From Bacteroidia bacterium (GTDB taxonomy: Bacteria > Bacteroidota > Bacteroidia > Flavobacteriales > Flavobacteriaceae): a stretch of DNA of 64,000 nucleotides. Every line of letters starts with the position of its first letter. Position 1 is the first letter of the stretch. The notes below the pieces were generated by a model. That model ran no database searches. It saw only the letters and a list, made by a program, of their open reading frames with translations, and was not told where the DNA came from. Location: positions 124,001-188,000 of the forward strand of contig JAUIFO010000001.1 of the NCBI GenBank assembly GCA_030430385.1, in the 5' to 3' direction. Made by a program: the position numbers and the translations under genes. Below are positions 1 through 9,299 of this stretch, in pieces.

Positions 1-283
1 TATCACAGCAACTATTAGTGGAAGCACACAGCGTTTATTAGAATTTTATACAGTTATTGGTGATGTAGGATCTGATGCCATTCAAGATTTTTATTACATC
101 AAAGATGGTGTTTACTATCACCCTTATAATCAAGGTGGAAATTTAACAACTGTTACAACTAAAAATAATGGTTCGCGCTTAGAGTTTAGTTTTTCAGGTA
201 CCTTAGTTGGTTATAATGAGCAAACTCAAGAAGAAGTAAGTGTTACTCTAGAATCAGGATCTGCAGTAATTGAACTTGAATAA
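1..283 (+). CDS. C-terminal fragment of an unrecognised protein
   Basis: An open frame enters from the left edge and ends with TAA at 281-283, giving about 93 residues. The visible part is rich in Thr, Ser, Gly and aromatic residues in short beta-strand-like stretches and ends in a Val-Ile-Glu-Leu-Glu tail. No family is recognised. The composition fits a secreted or lipoprotein beta domain, but the signal peptide would lie outside the window. It is followed 18 bases later by a strong terminator. Confidence 0.6.
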   Translation, partial: ITATISGSTQRLLEFYTVIGDVGSDAIQDFYYIKDGVYYHPYNQGGNLTTVTTKNNGSRLEFSFSGTLVGYNEQTQEEVSVTLESGSAVIELE

Positions 284-300
284 AAAATAATGCTTAATAA

Positions 301-331
301 AAAAAACCGAAGTGAAAACTTCGGTTTTTTT
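301..331. terminator. Intrinsic terminator, probably bidirectional
   Basis: The 7-bp stem ccgaagt/acttcgg (307-313 and 318-324) has a GAAA loop and is flanked by an A-run on the left and a T-run on the right. It lies between the rightward gene ending at 283 and the leftward gene ending at 349, so it can serve both. Confidence 0.85.
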
Positions 332-348
332 ATGTCTTAGATTAAAGA

Positions 349-645
349 TTATATTCTAATACCTACTGGTAACATCTTTTTGTATTTTCTGTGTCGTCTA
401 ATAAATTTAGCAATTTCAGGACTAGTAGGAACAACACTTATATTTCGATCTGCTATATTTTCAAAAACTAAAGTCAGAAATTCTTCAGAAAATTCTTCAG
501 ATTTTATAGCATCTGGAATGATTAGTTTGGTTAAGAAAATTTTTCGATCTTGGAGAGCGTACTCAATTTTAGCAAGTTCATTATCTACCTTAAGTTCAAA
601 TTGACGTAAAAAGTCATTGTCAGTCAGTTCTGCTGCTTCAATCAT
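349..645 (-). CDS. Small GNAT-fold protein of the Acetyltransf_CG type, degenerate
   Basis: This 98-residue protein follows the layout of the short YjdJ-like acetyltransferases (Acetyltransf_CG). It has a self-description strand (FELKVDNELAKIEYALQDRK, about 16-35), the LTKLIIP strand, and a C-terminal VVPTSPEIAKFIRRHRKY block (about 71-88) matching the family's 'vvplCpfvakyi..Hpey' motif. The acetyl-CoA pyrophosphate loop, normally RGxGxG, is replaced by an acidic AIKSEEFSEEF segment, so catalysis is doubtful. It stands alone, and a TAnnTTTG box lies upstream on its strand at 711-718. Family membership is inferred from motif order. Confidence 0.65.
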   Translation of the reverse strand: MIEAAELTDNDFLRQFELKVDNELAKIEYALQDRKIFLTKLIIPDAIKSEEFSEEFLTLVFENIADRNISVVPTSPEIAKFIRRHRKYKKMLPVGIRI

Positions 646-697
646 AATAATTTCGTATTTAATTCAATGGTTGGTAGGGTAGAACTATAGATTTATA

Positions 698-718
698 TAG
701 TTTTGTATTGCAAATTTA
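698..718. promoter_or_regulatory. Overlapping divergent -7 boxes
   Basis: TAGTTTTG at 698-705 on the + strand and TAAATTTG on the - strand (711-718) both match the Bacteroidota -7 consensus TAnnTTTG. They face the genes starting at 762 (+) and 645 (-). The - strand start would fall near 704, inside the + strand box, so the two promoters may interfere. The -33 boxes are not clear. Confidence 0.45.
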
Positions 719-761
719 CAAAAAATTAACAAACATTAAAAACCAACGATCTTAAACCCTT

Positions 762-1424
762 ATGAATCAGGAATACATACATGTTTATTTAATGCCAGGA
801 ATGGCTGCAAATCCTTCCATTTTTGAATACATTAAACTTCCTGAAGATCAATTTAAAATACATTGGCTAGAATGGTTTATACCTGAACCTAAGGAATCTC
901 TGGAATCTTATGCCAAACGTATGATTTCTAAAATTGAACATGACAACATTGTGTTGTTAGGTGTGTCCTTTGGTGGGATTTTAGTTCAGGAAATGAGTAA
1001 ACACATGTCGTTGCGGAAACTTTTTGTTGTGTCTAGTGTCAAATCTAAACACGAGCTTCCTAAACGTATGAAATTAATGAAAGTAACAAAAGCGTATAAA
1101 CTATTACCAACGCAATTGGTTAGTAGTATTGATGTTTTAGCAACTTACACGTTTGGTGAAACTATTACTAAGCGCATAGAACTTTATAAAAAATACTTAT
1201 CTGTAAATGATAAGCGTTATTTAGATTGGGCGATTGAAAATGTAATAGAATGGAACCAAGATAGTCCAAACCTTGACGCTATTTACATTCATGGTGATAA
1301 AGATGCTGTTTTTCCTCATTCTTGTCAGGGAAATTGTATCATTATTAAAGGTGGCTCACATATTATGATTATTAACAAGTATAAATGGTTTAATGAAAAT
1401 TTGCCTAAACTAATCTTAAATTAG
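762..1424 (+). CDS. Alpha/beta hydrolase
   Basis: This 220-residue cytoplasmic protein has the hallmarks of an alpha/beta hydrolase. There is a short N-terminal strand with MPGMAAN, a nucleophile elbow GVSFGG at 67-72 (Ser69), an acid residue in HGDKD (177-181) and a catalytic His200 in KGGSH. No signal peptide is seen. The substrate cannot be told; the size and cap region fit small esterases or thioesterases. It precedes the lytic transglycosylase by 46 bases and may share its transcript. Confidence 0.8.
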   Translation: MNQEYIHVYLMPGMAANPSIFEYIKLPEDQFKIHWLEWFIPEPKESLESYAKRMISKIEHDNIVLLGVSFGGILVQEMSKHMSLRKLFVVSSVKSKHELPKRMKLMKVTKAYKLLPTQLVSSIDVLATYTFGETITKRIELYKKYLSVNDKRYLDWAIENVIEWNQDSPNLDAIYIHGDKDAVFPHSCQGNCIIIKGGSHIMIINKYKWFNENLPKLILN

Positions 1425-1470
1425 ATTTGAAACCATTTGTTATATTTTATACATTTATAAAAAAAGATAT

Positions 1471-2424
1471 ATGAAGACTATAAAAAATATTTTAGCAACC
1501 GTAGGTGTTATCTGTATTTCAGGACTTTTCATTTTTTCTGTTCAGAAGGCACCTGTTGAAGAAACAGATGATAATACTGTAAATGATACTAACGATTCAA
1601 GACCTGTAAAGGATTATAATGTATATGCATTGTCTGTTCCCGATTATTTAGAATTTGCTGGTGAAAAAGTACCATTAGATAATCCAGATATTTTAGAACG
1701 AATGGATAGAGAGCTGCTCGTAAATACGTATTGGCAATCTAACGGATTGTTAATGTATAAACGATCGGCAAAGTATTTTCCTATCATTGAACCAATCTTA
1801 AAAAAACATGGTATTCCTGATGACTTTAAATATTTGGCTGTAATTGAAAGCGGACTTACCAATGTTGTGTCGCCTGCAGGAGCGACTGGTGTTTGGCAAA
1901 TAATGAAAGCTACAGGCCGAGAAAATGGTTTAGAAGTTAATGCTAATGTCGATGAGCGTTATCATTTAGAAATGGCTACTGAAGTTGCCTGCAAGTATTT
2001 AAAAAATGCAAAAGAACGCTTAGGCTCTTGGACACTAGCTGCTGCAGCTTATAATGCAGGCAATGCTGGAATCTCTAGACGTTTAAATGATCAAGGTGTT
2101 ACAGGTTACTACGATTTATTATTAGGTGAAGAAACGGGACGCTATGTGTTCAGGATCGTTGCTGTAAAGGAAATTTTAAGCCATCCTGATAAATATGGTT
2201 TTAATTTTGATGACAGTGATTTATATTCAGCAGTACCAACCTACAAAGTTGAAGTTGATACAGTTGTAACCGACTTCTCAAAATTTGCTAAGAACTATGG
2301 TATTAATTATAAAATATTAAAGCTACATAACCCATGGTTAAGAGAAGGCCATCTCAACAATAAATCTAGAAAGAAATATTACATAGAAATTCCTAAAAAA
2401 GGATTCTATTCTACCAATCCTTAG
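1471..2424 (+). CDS. Lytic transglycosylase, MltD-like (SLT domain plus LysM-like tail)
   Basis: A 317-residue envelope protein with an N-terminal hydrophobic anchor or signal segment (about 5-24), a low-complexity Asp/Asn-rich linker, and an SLT (goose-lysozyme-like) domain at about 95-240. The catalytic Glu126 sits in AVIESGL, followed by the family motifs GATGVWQIM and AAAAYNAG. The C-terminal 55 residues (VPTYKVEVDTVVT onward) resemble a LysM peptidoglycan-binding module. It would cleave the MurNAc-GlcNAc bond, giving 1,6-anhydro ends. Its TAG stop is directly followed by the ATG of the next gene, which suggests translational coupling. Confidence 0.9.
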   Translation: MKTIKNILATVGVICISGLFIFSVQKAPVEETDDNTVNDTNDSRPVKDYNVYALSVPDYLEFAGEKVPLDNPDILERMDRELLVNTYWQSNGLLMYKRSAKYFPIIEPILKKHGIPDDFKYLAVIESGLTNVVSPAGATGVWQIMKATGRENGLEVNANVDERYHLEMATEVACKYLKNAKERLGSWTLAAAAYNAGNAGISRRLNDQGVTGYYDLLLGEETGRYVFRIVAVKEILSHPDKYGFNFDDSDLYSAVPTYKVEVDTVVTDFSKFAKNYGINYKILKLHNPWLREGHLNNKSRKKYYIEIPKKGFYSTNP

Positions 2425-3876
2425 ATGTTAGAATATTTTAAGTCAAATATTTGGTCCATAGCATTATTACTTAATTATCTACTAGCAATTTTTGTGGTAG
2501 TTATTATTCTTTTAAAGAACAATAATCCTACAAAAACATTAGCATATATTCTTGTTTTAGCTTTCTTCCCTTTTTTTGGATTGATTGTGTACTACCTTTT
2601 TGGTCAACAATATCGAAAGACCAAAATTTTTAATCGAAAAGATATTGCCAATTCAAAAACAATCAAGCGTTTATCAAGTAATTTATTTGTTAAGCCAAAA
2701 GATCTGTATAATATTAGTAAGCAATTAGACGATAAAATTAAACTCATTAAACTGTTGAAGGCGAGTGAGAAATCGCCTCTAACATTTAATAATGATATTG
2801 AAATTTTAAAGAATGGAGAAGTTAAATTTGAAAGGCTAATTGAAGATTTAAATCAGGCAACGCATTACATTCATCTTGAATATTACATATTGAAAGATGA
2901 TGAAACAGGTACAAAGATTTTAAATATTTTATGTGATAAAAGTAGCTCAGGTGTTAAAGTTAAACTCATTTATGATGATGTTGGCAGTAAATTATCATCA
3001 AAAACCAAACGTAAATTAGATGAAAGTGGTGTAGAACATTATCCTTTTATGCCTGTCATATTCTCAAGTTTAACTGGGAAATCAAATTATAGAAATCACC
3101 GAAAAATTGCTATAATTGATGGTAAGATTGGCTTTGTTGGTGGTGTAAACATTTCAGATGAATATACGAATGCTTGTGATGGCATTTATTGGAGAGATAC
3201 ACATCTTAGAATTTTTGGTGAAGCGGTCAAGGTACTGCAGTTTCATTTTTTAACAAGTTGGGATTTTGTCTCCAAAGGCAAGCTTGACATAACAACAGAT
3301 TATTTTCCTGAGGTTGATTGTTCAAATAATGTTGCAGTTCAAATTGCAGCGAGCGGACCAGACACAAAATGGGCTAATATTATGATAGCAATTCTAACCG
3401 CTATTAATAACGCCGAAGAATACATTTACATTACCACGCCTTACTTTATTCCAAATGACGAAATAATTACAGCATTGCAAATTGCAGCTAAGGTTGGGAT
3501 TGATGTGAGATTAATCCTTCCAAAAAACTCAGATTCTTGGATTGCAAATTATGCTACTAATTCTAATATTGAAGCATTGTTAGAAGCAGGAGTGAAGGTG
3601 TATCGTTACCATAAAGGATTTGTTCATTCAAAAACTTTAGTGATCGATGATATTTTTTCAACAGTTGGTACCTGCAACCTTGATAATAGAAGCTTCGAGA
3701 TTAATTTTGAAATTAATGCATTGATTTATAACAAAGAGCAATCCTTAATTTTGAAGTCCTATTTTATGGAGGATATAAAAGATTCTGACTGCCTAGATTA
3801 TGAATCGTGGAAGTCTCGACCTAAGATTGTAAAACTAAAAGAGTCTTATGCTAGACTTTGGTCACCTTTATTATAA
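2425..3876 (+). CDS. cls: Cardiolipin synthase
   Basis: A 483-residue membrane protein of the usual ClsA length (about 480-490). Two transmembrane helices occupy about 10-30 and 39-60 (PLDc_N region). Two phospholipase-D HKD motifs follow: HRKIAIIDGKIGFVGG beginning at His225, and HSKTLVIDD near residue 400, each followed by the expected Gly-Gly or Asn-rich segment. It joins two phosphatidylglycerol molecules into cardiolipin in the inner membrane. It abuts the lytic transglycosylase gene with no gap, so the two are probably co-expressed. Confidence 0.95.
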   Translation: MLEYFKSNIWSIALLLNYLLAIFVVVIILLKNNNPTKTLAYILVLAFFPFFGLIVYYLFGQQYRKTKIFNRKDIANSKTIKRLSSNLFVKPKDLYNISKQLDDKIKLIKLLKASEKSPLTFNNDIEILKNGEVKFERLIEDLNQATHYIHLEYYILKDDETGTKILNILCDKSSSGVKVKLIYDDVGSKLSSKTKRKLDESGVEHYPFMPVIFSSLTGKSNYRNHRKIAIIDGKIGFVGGVNISDEYTNACDGIYWRDTHLRIFGEAVKVLQFHFLTSWDFVSKGKLDITTDYFPEVDCSNNVAVQIAASGPDTKWANIMIAILTAINNAEEYIYITTPYFIPNDEIITALQIAAKVGIDVRLILPKNSDSWIANYATNSNIEALLEAGVKVYRYHKGFVHSKTLVIDDIFSTVGTCNLDNRSFEINFEINALIYNKEQSLILKSYFMEDIKDSDCLDYESWKSRPKIVKLKESYARLWSPLL

Positions 3877-3883
3877 TATTGTG

Positions 3884-4462
3884 TTAGCGTCTGCTACGTC
3901 TATGCTGTCTTGAAGATGTTGGTTGTCCATATTGTTGCTTTGGAATAGACGTTTTCTTCATTTGTTGCTTGAACATCTTAATTTGATCTGCTAACATATC
4001 ACGTTTATCAAGCTTTTGCGCTTCAGATAATAATTTTTGAGCCTCTTGAGGTCTTCTTTTGCTGAAGGCTATTCCCGCAAGATTTAATTTCGCCATAGCC
4101 AAATCATGATCCATTGATAAGCCTAAACTTATTGCTTTTTTGAAATACTTTTCGGCTTCATTCATATTGGTTTGCGAAAGCATTATGCCATGAAGGTAAT
4201 TGTAGTAGCCTTCTTGCTTTTTGACTAAGGCGCTTGATGGATTCTTAATTTTAGCTAACCACTTCTTGGCACCTTCAAAATCTTGTTTTCTCAAACGCAA
4301 AAATGCAAGTAAAATAAATTCGTTCTTATAATATAAAAACACAAAAATGAGAGCGAGTAATATGTACATGATCCCATTGCCAATATAACCTTCAATAAAC
4401 TGATATATTGCAAATGCAAAAATTGAAATGGCTAGGACTAATTTTATATTTTTGTTGAACAT
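3884..4462 (-). CDS. TPR-containing membrane protein of unknown function
   Basis: A 192-residue protein. Two predicted transmembrane helices (about 7-25 and 29-48) form a hairpin at the N terminus. They are followed by TPR-like helices (for example MNEAEKYFKKAISLGL and RPQEAQKLLSEAQKL) and a basic, Gln/Arg/Ser-rich tail. It is probably an inner-membrane protein with a cytoplasmic TPR scaffold. It converges on the cardiolipin synthase gene with a 7-base gap and diverges from rpmH. No specific family is recognised. Confidence 0.75.
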   Translation of the reverse strand: MFNKNIKLVLAISIFAFAIYQFIEGYIGNGIMYILLALIFVFLYYKNEFILLAFLRLRKQDFEGAKKWLAKIKNPSSALVKKQEGYYNYLHGIMLSQTNMNEAEKYFKKAISLGLSMDHDLAMAKLNLAGIAFSKRRPQEAQKLLSEAQKLDKRDMLADQIKMFKQQMKKTSIPKQQYGQPTSSRQHRRSRR

Positions 4463-4528
4463 TTTTATGATTTAAAAATTGGTTTGCAAAGTTAATAAAA
4501 ACAATTGTAAATATTTTTAATTTTAGGT

Positions 4529-4558
4529 TTGGCAAACTAAAAACTCTTTGTATATTTG
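4529..4558 (+). promoter_or_regulatory. Promoter of rpmH
   Basis: TTG at 4529-4531, a 19-base spacer and TATATTTG at 4551-4558 match the Bacteroidota primary promoter consensus (TTG N17-23 TAnnTTTG). Transcription would start near 4565, giving a leader of roughly 58 bases before rpmH. Confidence 0.75.
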
Positions 4559-4622
4559 CACGCAGTTTTAAGGACAGCTTAAAACACTCAAAAAAGATAA
4601 AAGATTTTAAAAATATAAGACA

Positions 4623-4784
4623 ATGCCTAAAAGAACGTTTCAACCGTCGAAGAGAAAAAGAAGAAACAAACACGGTTTTAGAGAGAGAATGGCTTCTGTA
4701 AACGGAAGAAAAGTTTTAGCTCGTAGAAGAGCTAAAGGAAGAAAGAAATTGTCTGTGTCATCTGAAAATAGACATAAAAGATAA
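4623..4784 (+). CDS. rpmH: 50S ribosomal protein L34
   Basis: This 53-residue, very basic protein starts [20 protein letters not shown] and continues with [20 protein letters not shown], the classic L34 sequence. The C-terminal extension ([13 protein letters not shown]) is typical of flavobacterial versions. It is a component of the large ribosomal subunit. It has a strong promoter upstream and its own terminator, so it forms a single-gene unit. The usual neighbours (rnpA, dnaA) are absent. Confidence 0.97.
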   Translation: MPKRTFQPSKRKRRNKHGFRERMASVNGRKVLARRRAKGRKKLSVSSENRHKR

Positions 4785-4807
4785 TGATTAACAATTGTTA
4801 ATATTTT

Positions 4808-4837
4808 AAAGGTGTTGCTTAGGTGTAACACCTTTTT
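4808..4837 (+). terminator. Intrinsic terminator of rpmH
   Basis: The stem aaaggtgtt/aacaccttt (4808-4816 and 4827-4835) is followed by a T-run up to 4837. It ends the rpmH transcript and lies just before the carB promoter. Confidence 0.85.
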
Positions 4838-4855
4838 TTGTACCCATTTGTTAGC

Positions 4856-4863
4856 TATTTTTG
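4856..4863 (+). promoter_or_regulatory. -7 box of the carB promoter
   Basis: TATTTTTG matches TAnnTTTG and lies 21 bases before the carB ATG, so the leader would be only about 15 bases. The upstream TTG candidates fall in the terminator T-run or at non-optimal spacing. Confidence 0.6.
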
Positions 4864-4884
4864 CAACCATAAAAAAATTGAAAC

Positions 4885-7737
4885 ATGCCTAAAAACGAAA
4901 CATTAAAATCCATTCTTATTATTGGTTCAGGTCCGATTATCATTGGACAAGCCTGCGAATTTGATTATTCAGGATCACAAGCTTTGCGATCTCTTCGTGA
5001 AGATGGAATAGAAACAATTCTTATCAATTCTAATCCTGCAACAATCATGACAGATCCATCAATGGCAGATCATGTGTATTTGTTACCATTGACAACAAAA
5101 TCGATAATAAAGATCCTAAAAGAGCATCCTCAAATAGATGCTGTCTTACCTACAATGGGAGGACAAACGGCTTTAAATCTTTGTATTGAAGCAGATGAAA
5201 AAGGCATATGGGAAGATTTTGGAGTGGAAATCATCGGAGTTAATATTGACGCCATCAATATTACTGAAGATAGAGAGCAATTTCGTGACTTAATGAACAA
5301 AATAGGTGTTGGCATGGCACCTCAAGAAACTGCGACCTCGTTTTTACGAGGTAAAGAAATCGCTCAAGAATTTGGGTTTCCATTGTGTATTAGAGCCTCT
5401 TTTACTTTAGGAGGAGCAGGTGCTTCCATTGTCTATACTGAAGAAGAATTTGATGAAGCTTTAACCAGAGGTTTAGAGATTTCTCCAATTCACGAGGTTA
5501 TGATAGACAAAGCCTTACTGGGTTGGAAGGAATATGAGTTGGAATTGCTACGTGATAAAAATGACAATGTTGTTATCATCTGTACAATTGAAAACATGGA
5601 TCCAATGGGAATTCATACAGGTGATTCCATTACAGTGGCTCCTGCAATGACCTTATCTGATAAAACTTACCAAAAAATGCGTGATATGGCTATCCATATG
5701 ATGCGAAGTATTGGTGATTTTGCTGGTGGATGTAATGTGCAATTTGCTGTAAGTCCTGATGAAAAAGAAGATATTATCGCCATTGAAATTAACCCAAGAG
5801 TATCGCGCTCTTCGGCTTTAGCTAGTAAAGCAACGGGTTACCCAATTGCCAAAATTGCTGCAAAATTAGCTTTGGGTTACACTTTAGATGAATTGAGCAA
5901 TCAAATCACGAAGTCTACATCTGCATTATTTGAACCAACTTTAGACTACGTTATTGTTAAGATTCCTCGTTGGAATTTTGATAAATTCGAAGGCTCTGAT
6001 CGTACACTCGGACTCCAAATGAAAGCGGTTGGAGAGGTAATGGCAATTGGTCGTTCCTTCCAAGAAGCCTTACACAAGGCTACACAGTCTCTAGAGATCA
6101 AACGTAATGGTCTTGGTGCTGATGGAAAAGGATATAAAGATTACCAACAAATCATCGATAAGTTAACACATGCAAGTTGGGATCGTGTATTTGCTATTTA
6201 TGATGCCATTCAAATGGGTATTCCTCTGAGTAGAATCCACGAAATCACTAAAATTGATATGTGGTTCTTAAAGCAGTATGAAGAACTGCATGAACTCGAA
6301 AAGGAGATTTCAAAATTTACTATTGATACTATAGACCGAGAGTTGCTTCTTGAAGCTAAGCAAAAGGGTTATGGAGACCGTCAAATTGCTCACATGCTAA
6401 AATGTTTAGAAAGCCAGGTTTATAACAAACGTGATGAGTTTAAGATCAATCGTGTGTATAAACTTGTTGATACTTGTGCTGCTGAATTTAAAGCACAAAC
6501 ACCATATTATTACTCGACGTTTGAAAATGAGTTAGAAACACCAGATGGTCAGCTATATTCTGCCAATGAAAGTGTAGTTTCTGATAAGAAAAAGATTATT
6601 GTACTAGGTTCTGGACCTAACCGAATCGGACAAGGGATCGAGTTCGATTACTGCTGTGTTCATGGTGTATTGGCAAGTGCTGAATGTGGCTACGAAACCA
6701 TTATGATCAATTGTAACCCAGAAACGGTTTCAACCGACTTCGATATTGCTGATAAGTTATACTTTGAACCTGTGTTTTGGGAACATATTTATGATATCAT
6801 CAGACATGAAAAACCTGAAGGTGTCATTGTTCAACTTGGAGGTCAAACCGCATTAAAACTTGCTGAAAAACTAGATCGTTATGGGATTAAGATTCTAGGA
6901 ACTACCTATCAATCTTTAGATCTAGCTGAAGACAGAGGTAGTTTCTCAACATTATTAAAAGAAAATAACATTCCTTATCCAGAGTTTGATACAGCATCAA
7001 CTGCTGATGAAGCTTTGGCTGTGGCTGACAGACTAGACTTTCCTATTTTAGTTAGACCATCGTATGTACTTGGAGGTCAAGGCATGAAGATTGTAATCAA
7101 TAAACAAGAACTTGAAGAGCATGTTGTAGATTTATTGCGTAAGATCCCAAATAACAAATTACTTTTAGATCATTATTTAGATGGTGCAATTGAAGCTGAA
7201 GCTGATGCTATTTGTGATGGTGAAAATGTATATATCATAGGCATCATGGAACATATCGAGCCTTGTGGTATACATTCTGGTGATAGTAATGCAACGTTAC
7301 CTCCTTTCAATTTGGGTGAATTTGTAATGCAACAAATTAAAGATCATACGCATAAAATTGCGCTAGCACTGAATACTGTTGGTTTGATCAATATTCAATT
7401 TGCAATTAAAGATGATAAAGTTTACATCATTGAAGCCAATCCAAGAGCATCGAGAACAGTACCTTTCATTGCGAAAGCTTATGGCGAACCATACGTAAAT
7501 TATGCAACGAAAGTGATGTTAGGACATAATAAAGTAACCGACTTTGATTTTAATCCAAAATTAGAGGGTTATGCTATTAAACAACCAGTGTTTTCGTTTA
7601 ATAAATTTCCTAACGTTAATAAGAAACTTGGTCCAGAAATGAAGAGTACTGGTGAAAGTATCCTGTTTATTGATAGTTTGAAAGATGATGAATTTTACGA
7701 TCTGTATTCGCGACGAAAAATGTATTTGAGTAAATAA
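4885..7737 (+). CDS. carB: Carbamoyl-phosphate synthase large subunit, short form
   Basis: This 950-residue enzyme makes carbamoyl phosphate from bicarbonate, ammonia (from CarA) and two ATP, for pyrimidine and arginine synthesis. The two homologous halves are plain: the first opens with [20 protein letters not shown] and the second, near residue 570, with [18 protein letters not shown]. Each has its ATP-grasp region. E. coli CarB has about 1073 residues. The present protein stops after the second ATP-grasp half and lacks the C-terminal MGS-like allosteric domain. carA is not adjacent. It has its own promoter after the rpmH terminator. Confidence 0.97.
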   Translation: MPKNETLKSILIIGSGPIIIGQACEFDYSGSQALRSLREDGIETILINSNPATIMTDPSMADHVYLLPLTTKSIIKILKEHPQIDAVLPTMGGQTALNLCIEADEKGIWEDFGVEIIGVNIDAINITEDREQFRDLMNKIGVGMAPQETATSFLRGKEIAQEFGFPLCIRASFTLGGAGASIVYTEEEFDEALTRGLEISPIHEVMIDKALLGWKEYELELLRDKNDNVVIICTIENMDPMGIHTGDSITVAPAMTLSDKTYQKMRDMAIHMMRSIGDFAGGCNVQFAVSPDEKEDIIAIEINPRVSRSSALASKATGYPIAKIAAKLALGYTLDELSNQITKSTSALFEPTLDYVIVKIPRWNFDKFEGSDRTLGLQMKAVGEVMAIGRSFQEALHKATQSLEIKRNGLGADGKGYKDYQQIIDKLTHASWDRVFAIYDAIQMGIPLSRIHEITKIDMWFLKQYEELHELEKEISKFTIDTIDRELLLEAKQKGYGDRQIAHMLKCLESQVYNKRDEFKINRVYKLVDTCAAEFKAQTPYYYSTFENELETPDGQLYSANESVVSDKKKIIVLGSGPNRIGQGIEFDYCCVHGVLASAECGYETIMINCNPETVSTDFDIADKLYFEPVFWEHIYDIIRHEKPEGVIVQLGGQTALKLAEKLDRYGIKILGTTYQSLDLAEDRGSFSTLLKENNIPYPEFDTASTADEALAVADRLDFPILVRPSYVLGGQGMKIVINKQELEEHVVDLLRKIPNNKLLLDHYLDGAIEAEADAICDGENVYIIGIMEHIEPCGIHSGDSNATLPPFNLGEFVMQQIKDHTHKIALALNTVGLINIQFAIKDDKVYIIEANPRASRTVPFIAKAYGEPYVNYATKVMLGHNKVTDFDFNPKLEGYAIKQPVFSFNKFPNVNKKLGPEMKSTGESILFIDSLKDDEFYDLYSRRKMYLSK

Positions 7738-7810
7738 TCAGCTTTTTTCGATAAACTGCAAGGCTAAATTATTTAAAATTACTAATTTAGCTTTTAACTA
7801 AAGCTATGAT

Positions 7811-8698
7811 ATGAAAACAAAACTACTATTATTAACTTTATTATTGTTCTCAACTGCGATGATTGCTCAGGTTACAGCAAATCAAGTAGATGATTTTGAA
7901 GATGGAACTCGTCAAAGTTGGGAAATAGGAAATCCTGTTTTAGCCGAATCTCTTATTTCACTTCCTGCTGATGGTGGACCTGATGGCGCAGGTGATGGCT
8001 ATTATAGTTTCACAACTACAGGAGCTGGAAATGGTGCAGGAAGTAAATGTTTAGTATATTCTAGAGGAGCGCAATGGTCTGGAGATTTTTTAGCGCAAGG
8101 TATTGTTGCAATCAAAATGGATGTTCGTGCCCTAAATGATGATGTTACCTTAAGATTAGGATTTGCTGAGTTAGATTCATTTCAATTTCCAATTACCCAG
8201 ATTGTCACGACTAACCCAGTTGTTATTACAGCAGGTTCTGGATGGCAACAAGTGACCTTTCCAATTCAACCTTCAGATTTTACAATTGTTGAAAACAGCT
8301 CTGGTCTTACAGCAGCTCAGGTTCTAGCAAGTGTAGGGGAAATGCGTATTTTAAGTAATACATCATTAAGTTGGTTTGGAGAGAATGGATTGAGAACAAT
8401 GGAGTTTAATGATATTACGGCTTCAACTACGCTGAGTACCAATGAAAATGTTCAGGATACTACTGAATTTTCTATTTCTCCTAATCCAGCTACAACGCGT
8501 TTAAATATGAATTTACCGTCTAATTTAAGCAATACAACAATTTCTGTTTTTGATGTGCTTGGTAAGCGTGTTTATTCTAAAGAAGTTGATGCTTTGAGTA
8601 CGGCTACTGTTAATGTTTCTAATTGGAATAGTGGTGTGTATTTGGTAAGAATTTCTTCTGATGAAGGGACACAAACTAAGCGTTTTGTAAAGCAATAG
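7811..8698 (+). CDS. T9SS-secreted protein with a type A sorting domain
   Basis: A 295-residue exported protein. The N-terminal signal peptide (about 1-19, ending AMIAQ) is followed by a beta-rich domain (about 22-205) that opens VDDFEDGTRQSWEIGNP and resembles jelly-roll carbohydrate-binding modules. The last 75 residues are a T9SS type A sorting tail (FSISPNPA, then VFDVLGKRVYS, then SGVYLVRIS, ending KRFVKQ). It should be exported by the type IX system and attached to or released from the cell surface. Ligand unknown. It follows carB by 73 bases. Confidence 0.85.
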   Translation: MKTKLLLLTLLLFSTAMIAQVTANQVDDFEDGTRQSWEIGNPVLAESLISLPADGGPDGAGDGYYSFTTTGAGNGAGSKCLVYSRGAQWSGDFLAQGIVAIKMDVRALNDDVTLRLGFAELDSFQFPITQIVTTNPVVITAGSGWQQVTFPIQPSDFTIVENSSGLTAAQVLASVGEMRILSNTSLSWFGENGLRTMEFNDITASTTLSTNENVQDTTEFSISPNPATTRLNMNLPSNLSNTTISVFDVLGKRVYSKEVDALSTATVNVSNWNSGVYLVRISSDEGTQTKRFVKQ

Positions 8699-8714
8699 TG
8701 AAAAGATAACATAT

Positions 8715-8747
8715 AAAAAAAGCCATCTTGTAGAGATGGCTTTTTTT
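8715..8747. terminator. Bidirectional terminator
   Basis: The stem agccatct/agatggct, with a short TGTAG loop, has an A-run on the left and a T-run on the right. It sits between the convergent T9SS gene and the YceI gene and overlaps the last bases of the latter. Confidence 0.85.
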
Positions 8748-9279
8748 ATTTCTTTAGCAATTCAAAGCTAATTGTTACTTCTATATCCTCACTAATTTTG
8801 TTGCTCACAATTTTTGGAATCTCAATATCAAAGTCTGCAGCTATGGTCTTAAATGAACCATTTACAGTTATTTTGTTTCCGCTTTGCCTAATTTTTACAT
8901 CTGAAATTGAAATATCCTTTGACTTCCCATGAAAACTTAATGAACCAGTTATGACATTAGAATTTTCAATATTCTCTAAGTCAAGGTTCACAATTTTACC
9001 TTTGAAGGTAGCTTTCGGATACGTATCAGATTCAGCATAATTTTCATTAAAGTGTTCTTCCATCAAAGCATTTTTAAAGCGAAATCCTTTCACTAATGCT
9101 AATGCTGCAATATCTCCTGTTTCCGTATTAATGATCGCAGTAACAGATTCATTTTCGGCTTTAACTTCTTCAAATGAAGGTACTGAAGCTTCAAATGTAA
9201 TATGCCCAGTTTTAGTCAGATACTTCTGAGCGTTTAGGTTGAACCCAGTAATAAGGAATAGTATTATAATATATTTCAT
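8746..9279 (-). CDS. YceI-like domain protein
   Basis: A 177-residue exported protein with a signal peptide (about 1-17, ending LNAQ). It matches the YceI family: KYLTKTGHITFEASVPSFEE at the start, then FRFKNALMEEHFNENYAESD and TYPKATFKGKI, and a closing ISFEL strand. YceI proteins are lipocalin-like beta barrels that bind isoprenoid or other amphiphilic ligands in the periplasm. It is the last gene of a leftward cluster with a cytochrome lipoprotein and a DUF5777 barrel, 20 bases after the cytochrome gene. The ligand is not known. Confidence 0.88.
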   Translation of the reverse strand: MKYIIILFLITGFNLNAQKYLTKTGHITFEASVPSFEEVKAENESVTAIINTETGDIAALALVKGFRFKNALMEEHFNENYAESDTYPKATFKGKIVNLDLENIENSNVITGSLSFHGKSKDISISDVKIRQSGNKITVNGSFKTIAADFDIEIPKIVSNKISEDIEVTISFELLKK

Positions 9280-9299
9280 AATGAATAGATTTTAAGGTT

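Noticed and set aside
4640-4870. Antisense open frames across rpmH and the carB promoter
   Set aside because: They run against a ribosomal protein gene, a terminator and a promoter and have no recognisable content.
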